A stretch of 64,000 nucleotides of DNA, taken from Chloracidobacterium thermophilum B. GTDB taxonomy: Bacteria > Acidobacteriota > Blastocatellia > Chloracidobacteriales > Chloracidobacteriaceae. A program made the translations under genes and the position numbers. The notes beneath the pieces were generated by a model. It was not told the DNA's origin, made no database searches, and saw nothing but the letters and a program-made list of their open reading frames with translations. Shown piece by piece: positions 1 to 8,951 of this stretch. Position 1 is the first letter of the stretch. Every line of letters starts with the position of its first letter. The DNA lies in assembly GCF_000226295.1 (NCBI RefSeq), contig NC_016025.1, forward strand, positions 806,001 to 870,000. The letters are read 5' to 3'.

Positions 1-136
1 GTGGGTCTTCCCAGATTTGGTTATAGACGAACGCATCGAAGTACGCCGTAAAAAGCCGTTCCAGCAGGCCCTGCTTTGAGGTGATGGGGCTTTGGTGAAC
101 GGCGGCGCGCAGCAGTTGGGCCGTATCGGTTGCCAC
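1..136 (-). CDS. btaA: BtaA-like 3-amino-3-carboxypropyltransferase (N-terminal fragment)
   Basis: This is the first 45 codons of a minus-strand gene cut by the window edge. Read from GTG at 136, it contains AYFDAFVYNQIWEDP, which matches the YNQxWEDP region of BtaA. BtaA moves the 3-amino-3-carboxypropyl group of S-adenosylmethionine onto diacylglycerol, the first step of betaine lipid (DGTS) synthesis. A GAGG lies 9 bases before the GTG; another in-frame GTG at 151 is possible but has no good ribosome site. The gene starts 35 bases after the upstream methyltransferase ends, so the two probably form an operon. Only the N-terminus is visible, so the identification rests on one motif and the neighbour. 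Confidence 0.75.
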   Translation of the reverse strand, partial: MATDTAQLLRAAVHQSPITSKQGLLERLFTAYFDAFVYNQIWEDP

Positions 137-171
137 GAATGAATGCCTCACAAGGGGAGTCGTTTTCAGGA

Positions 172-846
172 TCAGGAAACCGCCCCGGCAGCGCCGGGAA
201 CGGCCGTCTCAAAGAGCGCAATGAAAGCGTAGCGTCCGCCGACGGATTCGACGGTGAGTTTTCCCTCGCCCCGGTCGCGGCGGGCCGCCAGCACATCGAG
301 AATTTCGGGGCGTGGCGTCACATCGAAGCGCCGTACCCACGCCGTCAGGATTTTTTCAAACCACATTGGCAATTCTTTCTGGTCCCAGAAATCCACCACG
401 GCCAGACAGCCGCCCGGACGGACGCTGGCCAACGCCGTTGCCAGCGCCGCCTGCCAGTCGGGAATCATCGAGAGCGAATAGGAAAAAAAGGCGACATCAA
501 ACGGCACTTCAAGACCAAACAATCGGTGGTGGTCCGGCGCTTCGGCCGCGGCCAGCGCCACGGTGACGTTTTCCACGCGACGGCGACGGATGTTGGCACG
601 CGCCGAGCGCAGCATTTCGTTCGAGATGTCAATGCCGTAGAACTGCGCCTGGGGATGCCGACCGGCCAGAATCACCAGATTGCGCGCTGTGCCGCAGCCG
701 ATTTCAAGGACGCGGGCGGCCGGGCGCACCGGCAGCCGGGCCAGCAGCCGATCGCGTCCAAACAGGAAGTATTTGCGGGACAGATCGTAGATGTATCGCT
801 GCCGCCGATACATCGCATCCATTTTCGCGGCGTGGGGGTTCGTCAT
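172..846 (-). CDS. btaB: BtaB-like SAM-dependent N-methyltransferase
   Basis: A class I methyltransferase of about 224 residues. The SAM-binding motif I is VLEIGCGTARNLVIL, followed by an acidic loop YGIDISNEM. The N-terminal stretch MYRRQRYIYDLSRKYFLFGR is typical of BtaB-type enzymes, which trimethylate the amino group of diacylglyceryl-homoserine to give DGTS. The reading frame stays open upstream to 1011, but the extra 55 residues look non-conserved, so the ATG at 846 is chosen (822 is also possible). The adjacent downstream btaA fragment supports the role. A generic methyltransferase is the alternative. Confidence 0.75.
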   Translation of the reverse strand: MTNPHAAKMDAMYRRQRYIYDLSRKYFLFGRDRLLARLPVRPAARVLEIGCGTARNLVILAGRHPQAQFYGIDISNEMLRSARANIRRRRVENVTVALAAAEAPDHHRLFGLEVPFDVAFFSYSLSMIPDWQAALATALASVRPGGCLAVVDFWDQKELPMWFEKILTAWVRRFDVTPRPEILDVLAARRDRGEGKLTVESVGGRYAFIALFETAVPGAAGAVS

Positions 847-1061
847 CGGGTTTACGAGTGTGGCGCGAAACTGTGGCGACCGGGCCAGGTTGAAGCTGGC
901 GTAACTTAGTCGGCCGGACGCGGTTCCGTCAATTGACCGCCAAACGTCGGCCGCAACGGTCAGCCCCCCCTTGTTTTTCGCCAGCCCGTGATACTGTTTC
1001 CGGACAAACATCGCGTCATGAGGTACAAACCACTTCCCCCTGGAAAGGCAGGCTTATCCCT

Positions 1062-1906
1062 ATGTCGGTTGCAAAAGTCTCTATCAAAGCCGGTTTCTTC
1101 ATCGCGGCGGCCCTGTCTGCTGGTGGGTTCCTGTTGGCGCAGTCCGGGCCGGGGGGGGCGATGATCAAGTCCGCGATGCCTTCATCCGCACGCGCCCAAC
1201 GTCAGTCAAGCAGGCACGCCCGGTTGTGGCCCGCAACAAATCACCGAAACAGCGCCCAACCAATCCCGCCAGCCTGGAGCCACTCGGCCTGGGTTACACG
1301 CTCTATGCCAGGAATCCGCAGGGACGCCCGGAGCGGGTTGATCCCGGGCGGGTTTTCAACACGGGCGATGAAATCCGCTTCGTGGTGGAAGCCAACCAGG
1401 ATGCTTACCTCTACGTTTTCAACGCTGATTCCAGGGGCGCACTGCGGATGATTTATCCGCACGCGCGCCTGCAAAACGGCGACAACTTCATCCAGGCGCA
1501 CGTGCCTTACCAGATTCCCTCAGCCAAGGAACCTGACCCCGAAGCCCAGTGGTTTGCCTTTCTGACACCGGGTGAAGTACGCGAAAAAATCTTCTTCGTG
1601 CTATCGCGGTCACCACTGCCGGATGTGCCAACCAATGAACGGCTCATCCAGGCCGTACGTCAGTCCGGGCAGGAAGTCTGGACGCCTCCGGGCAACGTCT
1701 GGGCACGAGTCGAGACAGCCATGGAACAGCCGGTCAAGCGCACGATTGTGCGGCAGGAACTGGGACGCCTCCAGTCTCCCGACGAGGCGCTGGCGATCAC
1801 CCGCGAAATCGGCCTGCGCCCCAATGTGGCAGCCCCATCGGTCATCCATCTGAGTGAGTCGGCGGCGGATGCCCTGGTCGTGGGACTTGAACTCGTCAAA
1901 CAGTGA
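1062..1906 (+). CDS. Secreted DUF4384-domain protein, frameshifted at a G8 tract
   Basis: The ATG at 1062 opens a signal peptide (SIKAGFFIAAALSAGGFLLA). The conserved remainder, from about 1160 to the stop at 1906, lies in another frame. The break falls at eight Gs at 1151-1158; one more G (or two fewer) joins the signal peptide to the domain and gives about 281 residues. The domain has DUF4384 features: YTLYARN, VFNTGDEIRFVVEANQDAYL, YVFN and MIYPHA. DUF4384 domains are poorly understood and occur beside Ser/Thr kinases and CHAT proteases. It heads the cassette with the sigma factor, kinase and TPR/CHAT gene; the kinase C-terminus resembles it. Whether this is sequencing error, slippage or a true mutation cannot be told here. 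Confidence 0.7.
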
Positions 1907-1984
1907 ATGCACGTGAAGGGTGCTGGCAGAGGGTGAAAGCCACGGTGAACCCACGCCGACGTGTGACCTGACCGGCAGGTTTGT

Positions 1985-2581
1985 ATGGGGGACATCACGC
2001 AACTTCTCAATGCCTGGCAGGCCGGAGATGAAAGCGCCCTGGCGCGCCTGATGCCGGTTGTTTATGCAGAACTGCGGCGCCTTGCCGTCCGCGCCATGCG
2101 CCGGGAAGCCGTCGGTCATACGCTTCAGCCGACGGCGCTCGTCAATGAAGCGTACCTGCGACTCACCCAGCAGGAACGCACCAACTGGCGTAACCGCACG
2201 CACTTTTTTGCGATTGCTGCCCAGCTTATGCGGCGCATCCTGGTGGATCACGTCCGGCGGCGGCAACGGCAACGGCGCGGTGGCGAGCACGTCATCATCA
2301 CGCTGGATGGGATGCCGGACCTGGTAGCGCCGGAACCATCCGGCAGCGCCGTGGATGTGCTGGCGCTCGACGAAGCGCTGGGCAAGCTCGAAGCCCTTGC
2401 GCCCCGGCAGTGCCGCATCGTGGAGCTGCGCTTTTTCAGTGGATTGACCGTCGAGGCCACGGCCGAGGCGCTGGGTATTTCCGCCATTACGGTCAAGCGG
2501 GAGTGGGCCATGGCCAAGACGTTTCTGTATCGGGAGCTGCGTCCGGCGCGCGAAGCGGCCTGCGGGGGAGAGCGGCCATGA
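1985..2581 (+). CDS. ECF-type RNA polymerase sigma factor (TIGR02999-like)
   Basis: A 198-residue sigma-70 family protein. Region 2 is recognised by ELRRLAVRAMRRE, LQPTALVNEAYLRL and THFFAIAAQLMRRILVDHVR, the signature of the TIGR02999 group common in Acidobacteria and Planctomycetes. Region 4 near the C-terminus has a helix-turn-helix (LTVEATAEALGISAITVKRE). It directs core polymerase to alternative promoters, here unknown. No anti-sigma factor is adjacent. Its stop overlaps the kinase start (ATGA at 2578-2581), so translational coupling is likely and the kinase may control it. Confidence 0.9.
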   Translation: MGDITQLLNAWQAGDESALARLMPVVYAELRRLAVRAMRREAVGHTLQPTALVNEAYLRLTQQERTNWRNRTHFFAIAAQLMRRILVDHVRRRQRQRRGGEHVIITLDGMPDLVAPEPSGSAVDVLALDEALGKLEALAPRQCRIVELRFFSGLTVEATAEALGISAITVKREWAMAKTFLYRELRPAREAACGGERP

Positions 2582-4497
2582 CACCAGAGCAATACCAGCG
2601 GGTAACGGAAATTTTCAATCAGGTCATCGAGTCACCGTCTGACCAGCAGGCCGGCCTGCTGTCGGCGCTCTGCGCCGGGGACGACACCCTGCGCCGGGAA
2701 GTGGAATCCCTTCTGCGGGTACACCCTTCGGCGCAGAGTTTTATCGAGGAGCCGTTCCGGGCTTCCGGGCTGGAAGGCCTGGAAGATTTGCCCACCGAGC
2801 AGGCCGTACTCCAGACACAATCCTTTTTCCACCTGGATACTGGACAGCAGGCGCGTGGCACAAGTGTCAGCGACCGTTACGTGGTGGAACAGGAACTGGG
2901 GCGTGGCGGCAACGGCATCGTCTATCTGGCCCGCGACCAGCAACTCCACGGGCGGCTGGTTGTCGTCAAGGTCCTTCTCGAAAACCAGCAGAGCGAACCA
3001 CTCGCTCAACGGCTGTTCGAGAGTGAAAGCGAAGCCCTGGCCCGCATTTCCCATCCGGGGGTGGTGAAGGTTCTGGACCGCGGCCGGCTGCTTTCCGGGC
3101 AGTCGTATTTCGTCATGGAATACGTCCGTGGCGAGACGCTCCGGGCCGTGATGCAGCGGCGCAGGCTGTCGGTGTCTGAAGTCGCCGGGGTTGTATCGCA
3201 GATTGGCCGGGCGTTGAGCGCCGCCCATCGGGAAGGCGTCTATCACCGCGACCTGAAGCCCGAAAACGTCATGCTCGAAGACCTCGGCGATGAGGCGCTG
3301 CACGTCAAGCTGATTGACTTCGGCATCGCCAAGGTGGCGAACTCGGCCGTGAAACAGGACGGCCTGGATGGTCTGGTTGGCACGTTGCCCTACATGGCCC
3401 CGGAGCAAATCCTTGCCAGCGGGTGCTCGGCTGCGACGGACATTTACGCCCTGGGCATCATTGCCTATGAACTGCTGGCCGGGGAGCGGCCCTACAAGCC
3501 GGCCCAGTCCAACCTGCGCAGTGCCATCCAGTCCATGACCACCCTGCAGCGCGCCGGTTTCGGCCAGCACCTGCGCCAGCGCCGTCCAGACCTCGATGAA
3601 GAAGTCGAACAGGTGCTGCGCAAGGCACTGGCTTACGATGCCGGTCAGCGGTACGCCAGCGCCGAAGATTTCGTCCAGGCTTTTCTGCCCGCGCTGGAGC
3701 TTTCAGCGAAACAGGAAGCGTCACTGCGCGCGGTGGAAGAGGAACCGACCATTTCGCTTTCCAATCTGCCTCCCGCCGGCGGTGAGGCCGCTACGTTGGC
3801 CGAGCCGGCCATCCCCACCTCAACCACGACGGCCGAGCCATCGCCGCCGGACCCTTCCCCACGGGAACGGGCGCTGGAGCGCATGGCCGTGACGGCCGGC
3901 GTTCTGGTGCTGCTGATCGCGGCCGGCAGCGCCCTGCTGTGGTGGTGGGAGGCACCGACCAAAGGCAAAGCGACGGCCGCCGCCAGCGCCCCGCCATTGC
4001 CGGCGCCGCCGGCAGCCGCCAGCGCGCTGACCTGCAACATCGAACTCGTGACGCCCGGCAGTCCACAGCAGGGCGCCGGCTTCCTGCGCCCGGAGGAGGT
4101 CGTCCCGCCGGGCAAGGACATCGTCTTTCACCTGACGCCGCACCAGTCCGGCTACCTCTACCTTTTCGCACCTTCCAACGGCCAGTTGTCGGCGTTCCGT
4201 GTCCCGGATGAACCTTCTGCCGTGGGCTATCCGCTTGTTTTTCCCAAAGATGCCTCGATTGGTCTGGCGCGCACGGCGGCCACACGCTTCACCCTGGTGC
4301 TGTCGGGAGCCAGACTGACGGTGTTTGACGGACTGCGTCCGGGACAGGCGCTGTCCGCCGCCCAGCAACGGGAACTGGCCACACTCGTCGAACGCTTCGC
4401 GCCAAAGGCCCAGGTCATCATTGAAGACACACAACGCCAGATCAGAGTCCCTCCCGGAACCGACCCGGCAGTGTGTGAAGTCATTGTACGCCACTAA
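2578..4497 (+). CDS. Transmembrane Ser/Thr protein kinase with DUF4384-like C-terminus
   Basis: A 639-residue kinase beginning at the ATG that overlaps the sigma-factor stop. An N-terminal helical segment (1-95) precedes the kinase domain (about 100-360), which shows the glycine loop GRGGNGIV, the lysine VVVK, HRDLKPEN, DFG and APE, so it should be active. A Pro/Ala/Ser-rich linker leads to one membrane helix at about 437-457 (VTAGVLVLLIAAGSALLWWW). The extracytoplasmic tail (about 480-639) resembles DUF4384, with GKDIVFHLTPHQSGYLYLF, like the secreted protein at the head of the cassette. It may therefore sense something outside through the same fold and pass it to the sigma factor or TPR/CHAT protein. 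The targets are unknown. Confidence 0.9.
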   Translation: MTPEQYQRVTEIFNQVIESPSDQQAGLLSALCAGDDTLRREVESLLRVHPSAQSFIEEPFRASGLEGLEDLPTEQAVLQTQSFFHLDTGQQARGTSVSDRYVVEQELGRGGNGIVYLARDQQLHGRLVVVKVLLENQQSEPLAQRLFESESEALARISHPGVVKVLDRGRLLSGQSYFVMEYVRGETLRAVMQRRRLSVSEVAGVVSQIGRALSAAHREGVYHRDLKPENVMLEDLGDEALHVKLIDFGIAKVANSAVKQDGLDGLVGTLPYMAPEQILASGCSAATDIYALGIIAYELLAGERPYKPAQSNLRSAIQSMTTLQRAGFGQHLRQRRPDLDEEVEQVLRKALAYDAGQRYASAEDFVQAFLPALELSAKQEASLRAVEEEPTISLSNLPPAGGEAATLAEPAIPTSTTTAEPSPPDPSPRERALERMAVTAGVLVLLIAAGSALLWWWEAPTKGKATAAASAPPLPAPPAAASALTCNIELVTPGSPQQGAGFLRPEEVVPPGKDIVFHLTPHQSGYLYLFAPSNGQLSAFRVPDEPSAVGYPLVFPKDASIGLARTAATRFTLVLSGARLTVFDGLRPGQALSAAQQRELATLVERFAPKAQVIIEDTQRQIRVPPGTDPAVCEVIVRH

Positions 4498-4561
4498 AGC
4501 TGCGTCCGATCTGAACTTGTCACCCATCGCACAGGCTGCAATTTCCTGTGGAGGCCCCCCC

Positions 4562-7500
4562 ATGCGCATCCCGTCTGCCCGAACTCTGCTCACCGCCTTC
4601 TGGCTGGCGACCGGCCTGCTGAGCGTGGCCGCACCCGCCGCGGCCCAGAACCCTTCCGACCCCACCGGACAATCCATTGAAACCCTGGTGCAGAAAGCCG
4701 ACGACCTCATTCAGGCTGGGCAGTACGACGCCGCCCTGCGGACGGCACAGGAAGCCGTGACGGCAAGTGAAGCAGCCTGGTCCGGTGGCCGGGAAGGTGT
4801 CCCGCCGACGCTGGTGGCGCGCGCTTACAATGCCCTTGGTGTGGCGCAAGCCTTCAGGCAGATGCCCGAAGCTGAAGTCGCGCTGCGGCGCGCCCTGTCG
4901 CTGCGCGAGCAGCATTTCGGCGCGGAACATCCTGAAGTGGCGCAGAGCCTGGCGAATCTGGCGATGTTTTACCGGCTGCGGGGGAACTACCAGGCGGCCG
5001 AGCCGCTGTACCGCCGGGCGCTGGAGGTCATCGAGAACGTCCGCGGGCCGGAGCATCCCGAACTGGCGATGGTGCTTAACAACGTGGCGCTTTTTTACAA
5101 GACCAAGGGTGATTATGCGGCGGCCGAGCCGCTGTATCGGCGGGCGCTGGAGATTCGGGAAAAGGCGCTCGGTGCCGGGCATCCCGATGTGGCTGCAACG
5201 GCCAACAACCTGGCGGAACTCTACCGCACCCAGGGCAAGTACGCGGCGGCCGAGCCGCTGTACCAACGCGCCCGCGCCATCTGGGAAAAAACCCTGGGCA
5301 GGGAACACCCTTACGTGGCCACGGTGCTGACCAATCTGGCGTTACTTTACAAGGACCGGGGGGATTACCAGCGCGCGGAACCCTATTTCCAGGAAGCCCT
5401 CAGCCTGCGTGAACGCATTTTCGGCCCGGAGCACCCCGAAGTGGCCACGGCGGCCAGCAATCTGGCGGAGCTGTACCGCGTACAGGGAGACTACACGGCG
5501 GCCGAGCCGCTGTACCGCCGGGCCATTGCCATCCGCGAGGCCAGGCTGGGGCCGGCGCATTCCGAGCTGGCCATCGGGCTGAACAACGCCGCCGCCATGT
5601 ACCGGGACCGGGGCGATTACACAACGGCCGAGCCGCTGTACCGGCGCGCTCTGGACATCTGGGAAAAGGCGCTGGGGCCGCAGCATCCGCTCGTTGCCAA
5701 TGCGCTCAACAATCTGGGCGAGCTGTACCGGATGCAGGACCGCCCGGACCAGGCCAAGCCCCTGCTTGAGCGGGCGCTGGGCATTCGTGAAAAAGCCCTT
5801 GGCGCGGGGCATCCGCTCGTTGCCTCAACACTTGCGAATCTTGGCGTGGTTGAGCTGGCGCTGGGCAGCCTGGCTGCGGCCGGGCAGGACTTCACCCGGG
5901 CGTTGTCCATTGCCGAGCAGGCCGTCGGCCCGACGCACCCGCTGGTGGCGAGCATCCTCAACCATCTGGGGCATCTCAGCCGACGACGTGGGGACGACGC
6001 CGGCGCGGAATCGTTTTACCAGCGCAGCTTCCGCATTCGGCAGCAGGTGCTTGGGCCGGGACATCCCGACCTGGTGGCCTCGGCGATGCACCTGTCCCTG
6101 CTCTATCTGGCGCACCGTCAGGCGCAGACGGCGGGTGAGTGGCTGGCCCGCGCCACAGACCTGTCGGAAGCCGACGCCCGGCGCAATCTGGTGGTGGGTT
6201 CGGAACGACAGAAAATCCTCTATGCCCAGCGCGCCGGACACCTGGCGGAACTCACCGTTGCCTGGCAGGTCCGGTATTTCCCGGCGGAGGCCACGGCGGC
6301 GCGGCTGGCGCTGCTGACCGTCCTGCGCCACAAGGGACGGGTACTGGATGTGTTGGCCAATCAGACGGCGGCGCTCCGTCGCCGTGCGACGGCGGCCGAC
6401 CGGCAGGTGCTGGATGACCTGCAAGCCGCCCGCAACCGGTTGACCCAGCTTGCCGGAAAACCGGAGGCCCGGGATGAGCGCGCCCAACTGGAACGCACCA
6501 TCGAGCAGTTGGAAAGCCAGCTTGGGGAGCGCTTTGCCCAACTTGGCGCGCAGCTCCGGGCGGTGATGTTCGAGGATGTTCAGGCGGCACTGCCAAAGCA
6601 GGCGGCGCTGATTGAATATGTTATCTACCGCCCGCTCGACCCGGCCCAAACCGACCGGCTGGCCCCGAAGCGCCACCTTGCCGCCTACCTGCTGCGGGCT
6701 GGCGACCCTGCGCCCCAGTTCATCGAGTTGGGCGAGCTTGAACCCATTGAAACACGCCTGGCGGCTTTCCGTCGCGCATTGGGCAATCCGCAGTCGAATG
6801 TGCGGCCGCTGGCGCGGGCGCTGGATGAGCAACTTCTGGCTCCGGTGCGGTCACGGCTGGGCAAGGTCAGGCATCTGCTCATTGCACCGGATGGCAGCGC
6901 CAATCTCATTCCCTTTGAGACGCTGGTGGACGAACGTGGGCGCTACCTCGTGGAGCGTTACGACATCACCCTGTTGACCAGCGGCCGTGATCTTTTGCGG
7001 CTTGCAGGGGAGCGCCCCGCCAAGCATCAGCGTGGTCTCGTCGTGGCTGATCCGCGCTACGATCTGGGCGGACAGACGGCAGCACAACCAGCCGGACAGC
7101 CTGCCAGCAACGGGATGCGCTCGGTGGATTTCCAGGCAGTGGTCTATCCGCCGCTGCCGGGAACGCGCCGCGAGGCGCAGCTTTTGCAGCGCACTTTCCA
7201 AGAAGCCGAGGTGGTTCTGGGCGAGGCGGCAACGGAGTCGCGGCTCAAGTCCGTGCACGCCCCGCTGTATCTCCACATTGGCACGCACGGGTTCTTCCTC
7301 CCCGAAAACGCAACCGGACAGGGCACGGCGGAATCACGGGAGTTGGGGCTGGTTGTGGAGAGCCGTCCGGCGGTCCGGGAGAATCCGTTGCTGCGGTCCG
7401 GTCTGATTCTGGCCGGGGTGCAGCAGGGGCGGAGCGGCGCCGGTGAAGATGGCGTGCTGACGGCGCTCGAAGCCGCCGGACTCGATCTCCGGGGAACGCA

Positions 7501-7903
7501 ACTCGTGGTGCTTTCGGCCTGTGAAACCGGGCTGGGTGAAGTGCGCCAGGGGGAAGGGGTGTACGGGCTGCGGCGGGCGCTGGTCTTGGCCGGAGCGGAG
7601 ACGCAGGTCATCAGTTTGTGGAAGGTCTCGGATGCGGCGACGGCCGCCCTGATGGGTGAGTTTTACCGGCGGCTGGGCCGGGGTGAAGGCCGGATGGCAG
7701 CGCTGCGGGCGGCCCGGTTGGGGCTGTTACGCGGAGCCATACGGCCGCGGTCGGAAGAAACCCAGCGCGCCATCGGGTTGTCGTCCGGCAAGCCGACAAC
7801 CGGACGCCCGGCCAACTGGCAGCATCCGTACTATTGGGCAGCGTTTGTCATCTCCGGCGACTGGTCTTCGATAACTTTCCACCGCCTGCCACATACGCCC
7901 TAG
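4562..7903 (+). CDS. Secreted TPR-array / CHAT protease-like protein
   Basis: A 1113-residue protein. The ATG at 4562 follows GGAGG and opens a signal peptide (LLTAFWLATGLLSVAAPAAAQ). About a dozen 42-residue kinesin-light-chain type TPR repeats (AEPLYRRALEIREKALGAGH and variants) fill residues 70-590. After a helical linker, the C-terminal CHAT domain (about 770-1090) has the expected dyad: His909 in HIGTHGF and Cys987 in LSACETG. CHAT domains are caspase-like cysteine proteases, several activated through TPR partners in defence or stress systems. A substrate is not visible. It closes the signalling cassette begun at 1062, with only 64 bases after the kinase stop. Confidence 0.9.
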   Translation: MRIPSARTLLTAFWLATGLLSVAAPAAAQNPSDPTGQSIETLVQKADDLIQAGQYDAALRTAQEAVTASEAAWSGGREGVPPTLVARAYNALGVAQAFRQMPEAEVALRRALSLREQHFGAEHPEVAQSLANLAMFYRLRGNYQAAEPLYRRALEVIENVRGPEHPELAMVLNNVALFYKTKGDYAAAEPLYRRALEIREKALGAGHPDVAATANNLAELYRTQGKYAAAEPLYQRARAIWEKTLGREHPYVATVLTNLALLYKDRGDYQRAEPYFQEALSLRERIFGPEHPEVATAASNLAELYRVQGDYTAAEPLYRRAIAIREARLGPAHSELAIGLNNAAAMYRDRGDYTTAEPLYRRALDIWEKALGPQHPLVANALNNLGELYRMQDRPDQAKPLLERALGIREKALGAGHPLVASTLANLGVVELALGSLAAAGQDFTRALSIAEQAVGPTHPLVASILNHLGHLSRRRGDDAGAESFYQRSFRIRQQVLGPGHPDLVASAMHLSLLYLAHRQAQTAGEWLARATDLSEADARRNLVVGSERQKILYAQRAGHLAELTVAWQVRYFPAEATAARLALLTVLRHKGRVLDVLANQTAALRRRATAADRQVLDDLQAARNRLTQLAGKPEARDERAQLERTIEQLESQLGERFAQLGAQLRAVMFEDVQAALPKQAALIEYVIYRPLDPAQTDRLAPKRHLAAYLLRAGDPAPQFIELGELEPIETRLAAFRRALGNPQSNVRPLARALDEQLLAPVRSRLGKVRHLLIAPDGSANLIPFETLVDERGRYLVERYDITLLTSGRDLLRLAGERPAKHQRGLVVADPRYDLGGQTAAQPAGQPASNGMRSVDFQAVVYPPLPGTRREAQLLQRTFQEAEVVLGEAATESRLKSVHAPLYLHIGTHGFFLPENATGQGTAESRELGLVVESRPAVRENPLLRSGLILAGVQQGRSGAGEDGVLTALEAAGLDLRGTQLVVLSACETGLGEVRQGEGVYGLRRALVLAGAETQVISLWKVSDAATAALMGEFYRRLGRGEGRMAALRAARLGLLRGAIRPRSEETQRAIGLSSGKPTTGRPANWQHPYYWAAFVISGDWSSITFHRLPHTP

Positions 7904-7922
7904 TGAACCAAAACCAATATGT

Positions 7923-8486
7923 TTATGTCTTTTCGATTACCGGCACGCCTAGAAATTCGGCTATCTTGTGGGCAAGCTCAAGTTTCTTTGCATTATCCCA
8001 GACTTCTTCTCCTATGATGTAAACGGACTCAGTTACAGAACCTGGATAGAAATCCAGATAGATACGACTGTAATCATCAACAACCACTTTTACATTCTTG
8101 ACAACTGAAGTGCTGTACTGGGCTTTTGTTTTCAATTTCCCTTTTTTCTCTTTTTCAAATCTAATTATCATTTTCTTTTTGTCTATTATTTTTCTGTCAA
8201 TAACGTCACTGGCTAACTTTGATGCAAGAGGATAAATCATAATAAATAATAGAGGATAAATCATAATAAGTAATAAATTCGTGAACCAAGCAGGAATTAA
8301 CAAGAGAAAGAAAAGAAGAAAGGGAAGCCATCCAATCGACTTGGATTTACTCTCTATAACTATTGTGTTATTATTTGTGCAGACCAAAACATTGTCTATC
8401 TTGACAATATCACCCTCTGCGCTGGAACCTGCTGCATTACCGCTTGTTTTTCCATCGCTCATGTTTGGCAGTCTCTGCTGACTCAT
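7923..8486 (-). CDS. Hypothetical membrane protein of the island family (member C)
   Basis: A 187-residue protein of a family present several times between 7.9 and 12 kb. It has a polar N-terminus, a double membrane segment (LPFLLFFLLLIPAWF and LLLIMIYPLLFIMIYPL) and a basic beta-rich C-terminal domain. The shared C-terminal signature is DRKIID, RFEKEKKGK, VVKNVKVVVDDYSRIYLDF and KLELAHKIAEFLGVPVI. The layout (two helices, then a PH-like beta domain ending in a FLGVPV helix) recalls bacterial PH-domain membrane proteins, but that is only a resemblance. ATG 8486 has GAGG upstream. Codon use is AT-rich, unlike the flanks. It is convergent with the TPR/CHAT gene, 20 bases away. Confidence 0.7.
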   Translation of the reverse strand: MSQQRLPNMSDGKTSGNAAGSSAEGDIVKIDNVLVCTNNNTIVIESKSKSIGWLPFLLFFLLLIPAWFTNLLLIMIYPLLFIMIYPLASKLASDVIDRKIIDKKKMIIRFEKEKKGKLKTKAQYSTSVVKNVKVVVDDYSRIYLDFYPGSVTESVYIIGEEVWDNAKKLELAHKIAEFLGVPVIEKT

Positions 8487-8510
8487 CACACACCTCGTGC
8501 CAATCTTCCC

Positions 8511-8536
8511 TGCCCTTCGAGTTTTGTCGAAGGGCA
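8511..8536. terminator. Perfect 10-bp inverted repeat with 6-base loop
   Basis: TGCCCTTCGA and TCGAAGGGCA face each other around gttttg. The stem is perfect. It lies just upstream of the member C start, so it could end transcription from further right or be a copy of a common short palindromic repeat. There is no clear T-run on the minus strand. Confidence 0.45.
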
Positions 8537-8548
8537 GCCTTGATCAGG

Positions 8549-8780
8549 TAGGCTTTGCAGTGGAAAACGCTGTTGAAGTTAACGGAACCCGAACGAGGCG
8601 TAAAATAAAAGTAACATCCACCCGATGAGCCCTGCCTGGCTGTTATCCGGTTCAGCCGGCCAGGCTGGCGCTGCACAGTACACCGGCTCCAAAGAACAAA
8701 GCCGTGTGGTTTGTGACCACACGGCAGGGCAGGTATTGCGGGGTGTGACCGATACCAGCTGGGGCGCAAACGCGTTGTGC
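8549..8780. repeat. Island direct repeat R1
   Basis: This ~230-bp stretch is an imperfect direct copy of 12006-12238. Shared blocks include TTTGCAG, GTTGAAGTTAA, GGCTGTTATCC-like sequence, and a strongly conserved 3' part with AAAGAACAAAGCCGTGTGGT and GCAGGGCAGG. It contains the perfect inverted repeat CCGTGTGGT/ACCACACGG at 8702-8724. Its base composition is closer to the chromosome than to the island. I see no convincing coding sequence in it. The pair lies near both ends of the AT-rich region. Confidence 0.75.
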
Positions 8781-8951
8781 ACTCACTCGAATGCCTTGGG
8801 GCTGTTCAGAAAATGTAGTTTGACGGGCAGAGGCAAACTGGCAGCTTCTCTTGTGTTGGAAGCGCTTGCTACCCGCAGTAGCCAGAGTGCTCCAGTTTTT
8901 GCGACTTGGAACAATTGATGGAACGCACCTTTCAAACCAGAACCACTTAGT
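8781..8951. other. Non-coding spacer between R1 and a gene remnant
   Basis: I see no supported gene, RNA or repeat here. Composition is intermediate. One short minus-strand frame is open but has no ribosome site or family resemblance. Confidence 0.5.

Noticed and set aside
130-909. Open frame on the plus strand at the left edge
   Set aside because: It is the antisense of the BtaB-like gene; methyltransferase motifs are clear on the minus strand.
847-1011. Upstream extension of the BtaB-like protein
   Set aside because: The 55 residues are not typical of the family, and the region is the likely divergent promoter space.
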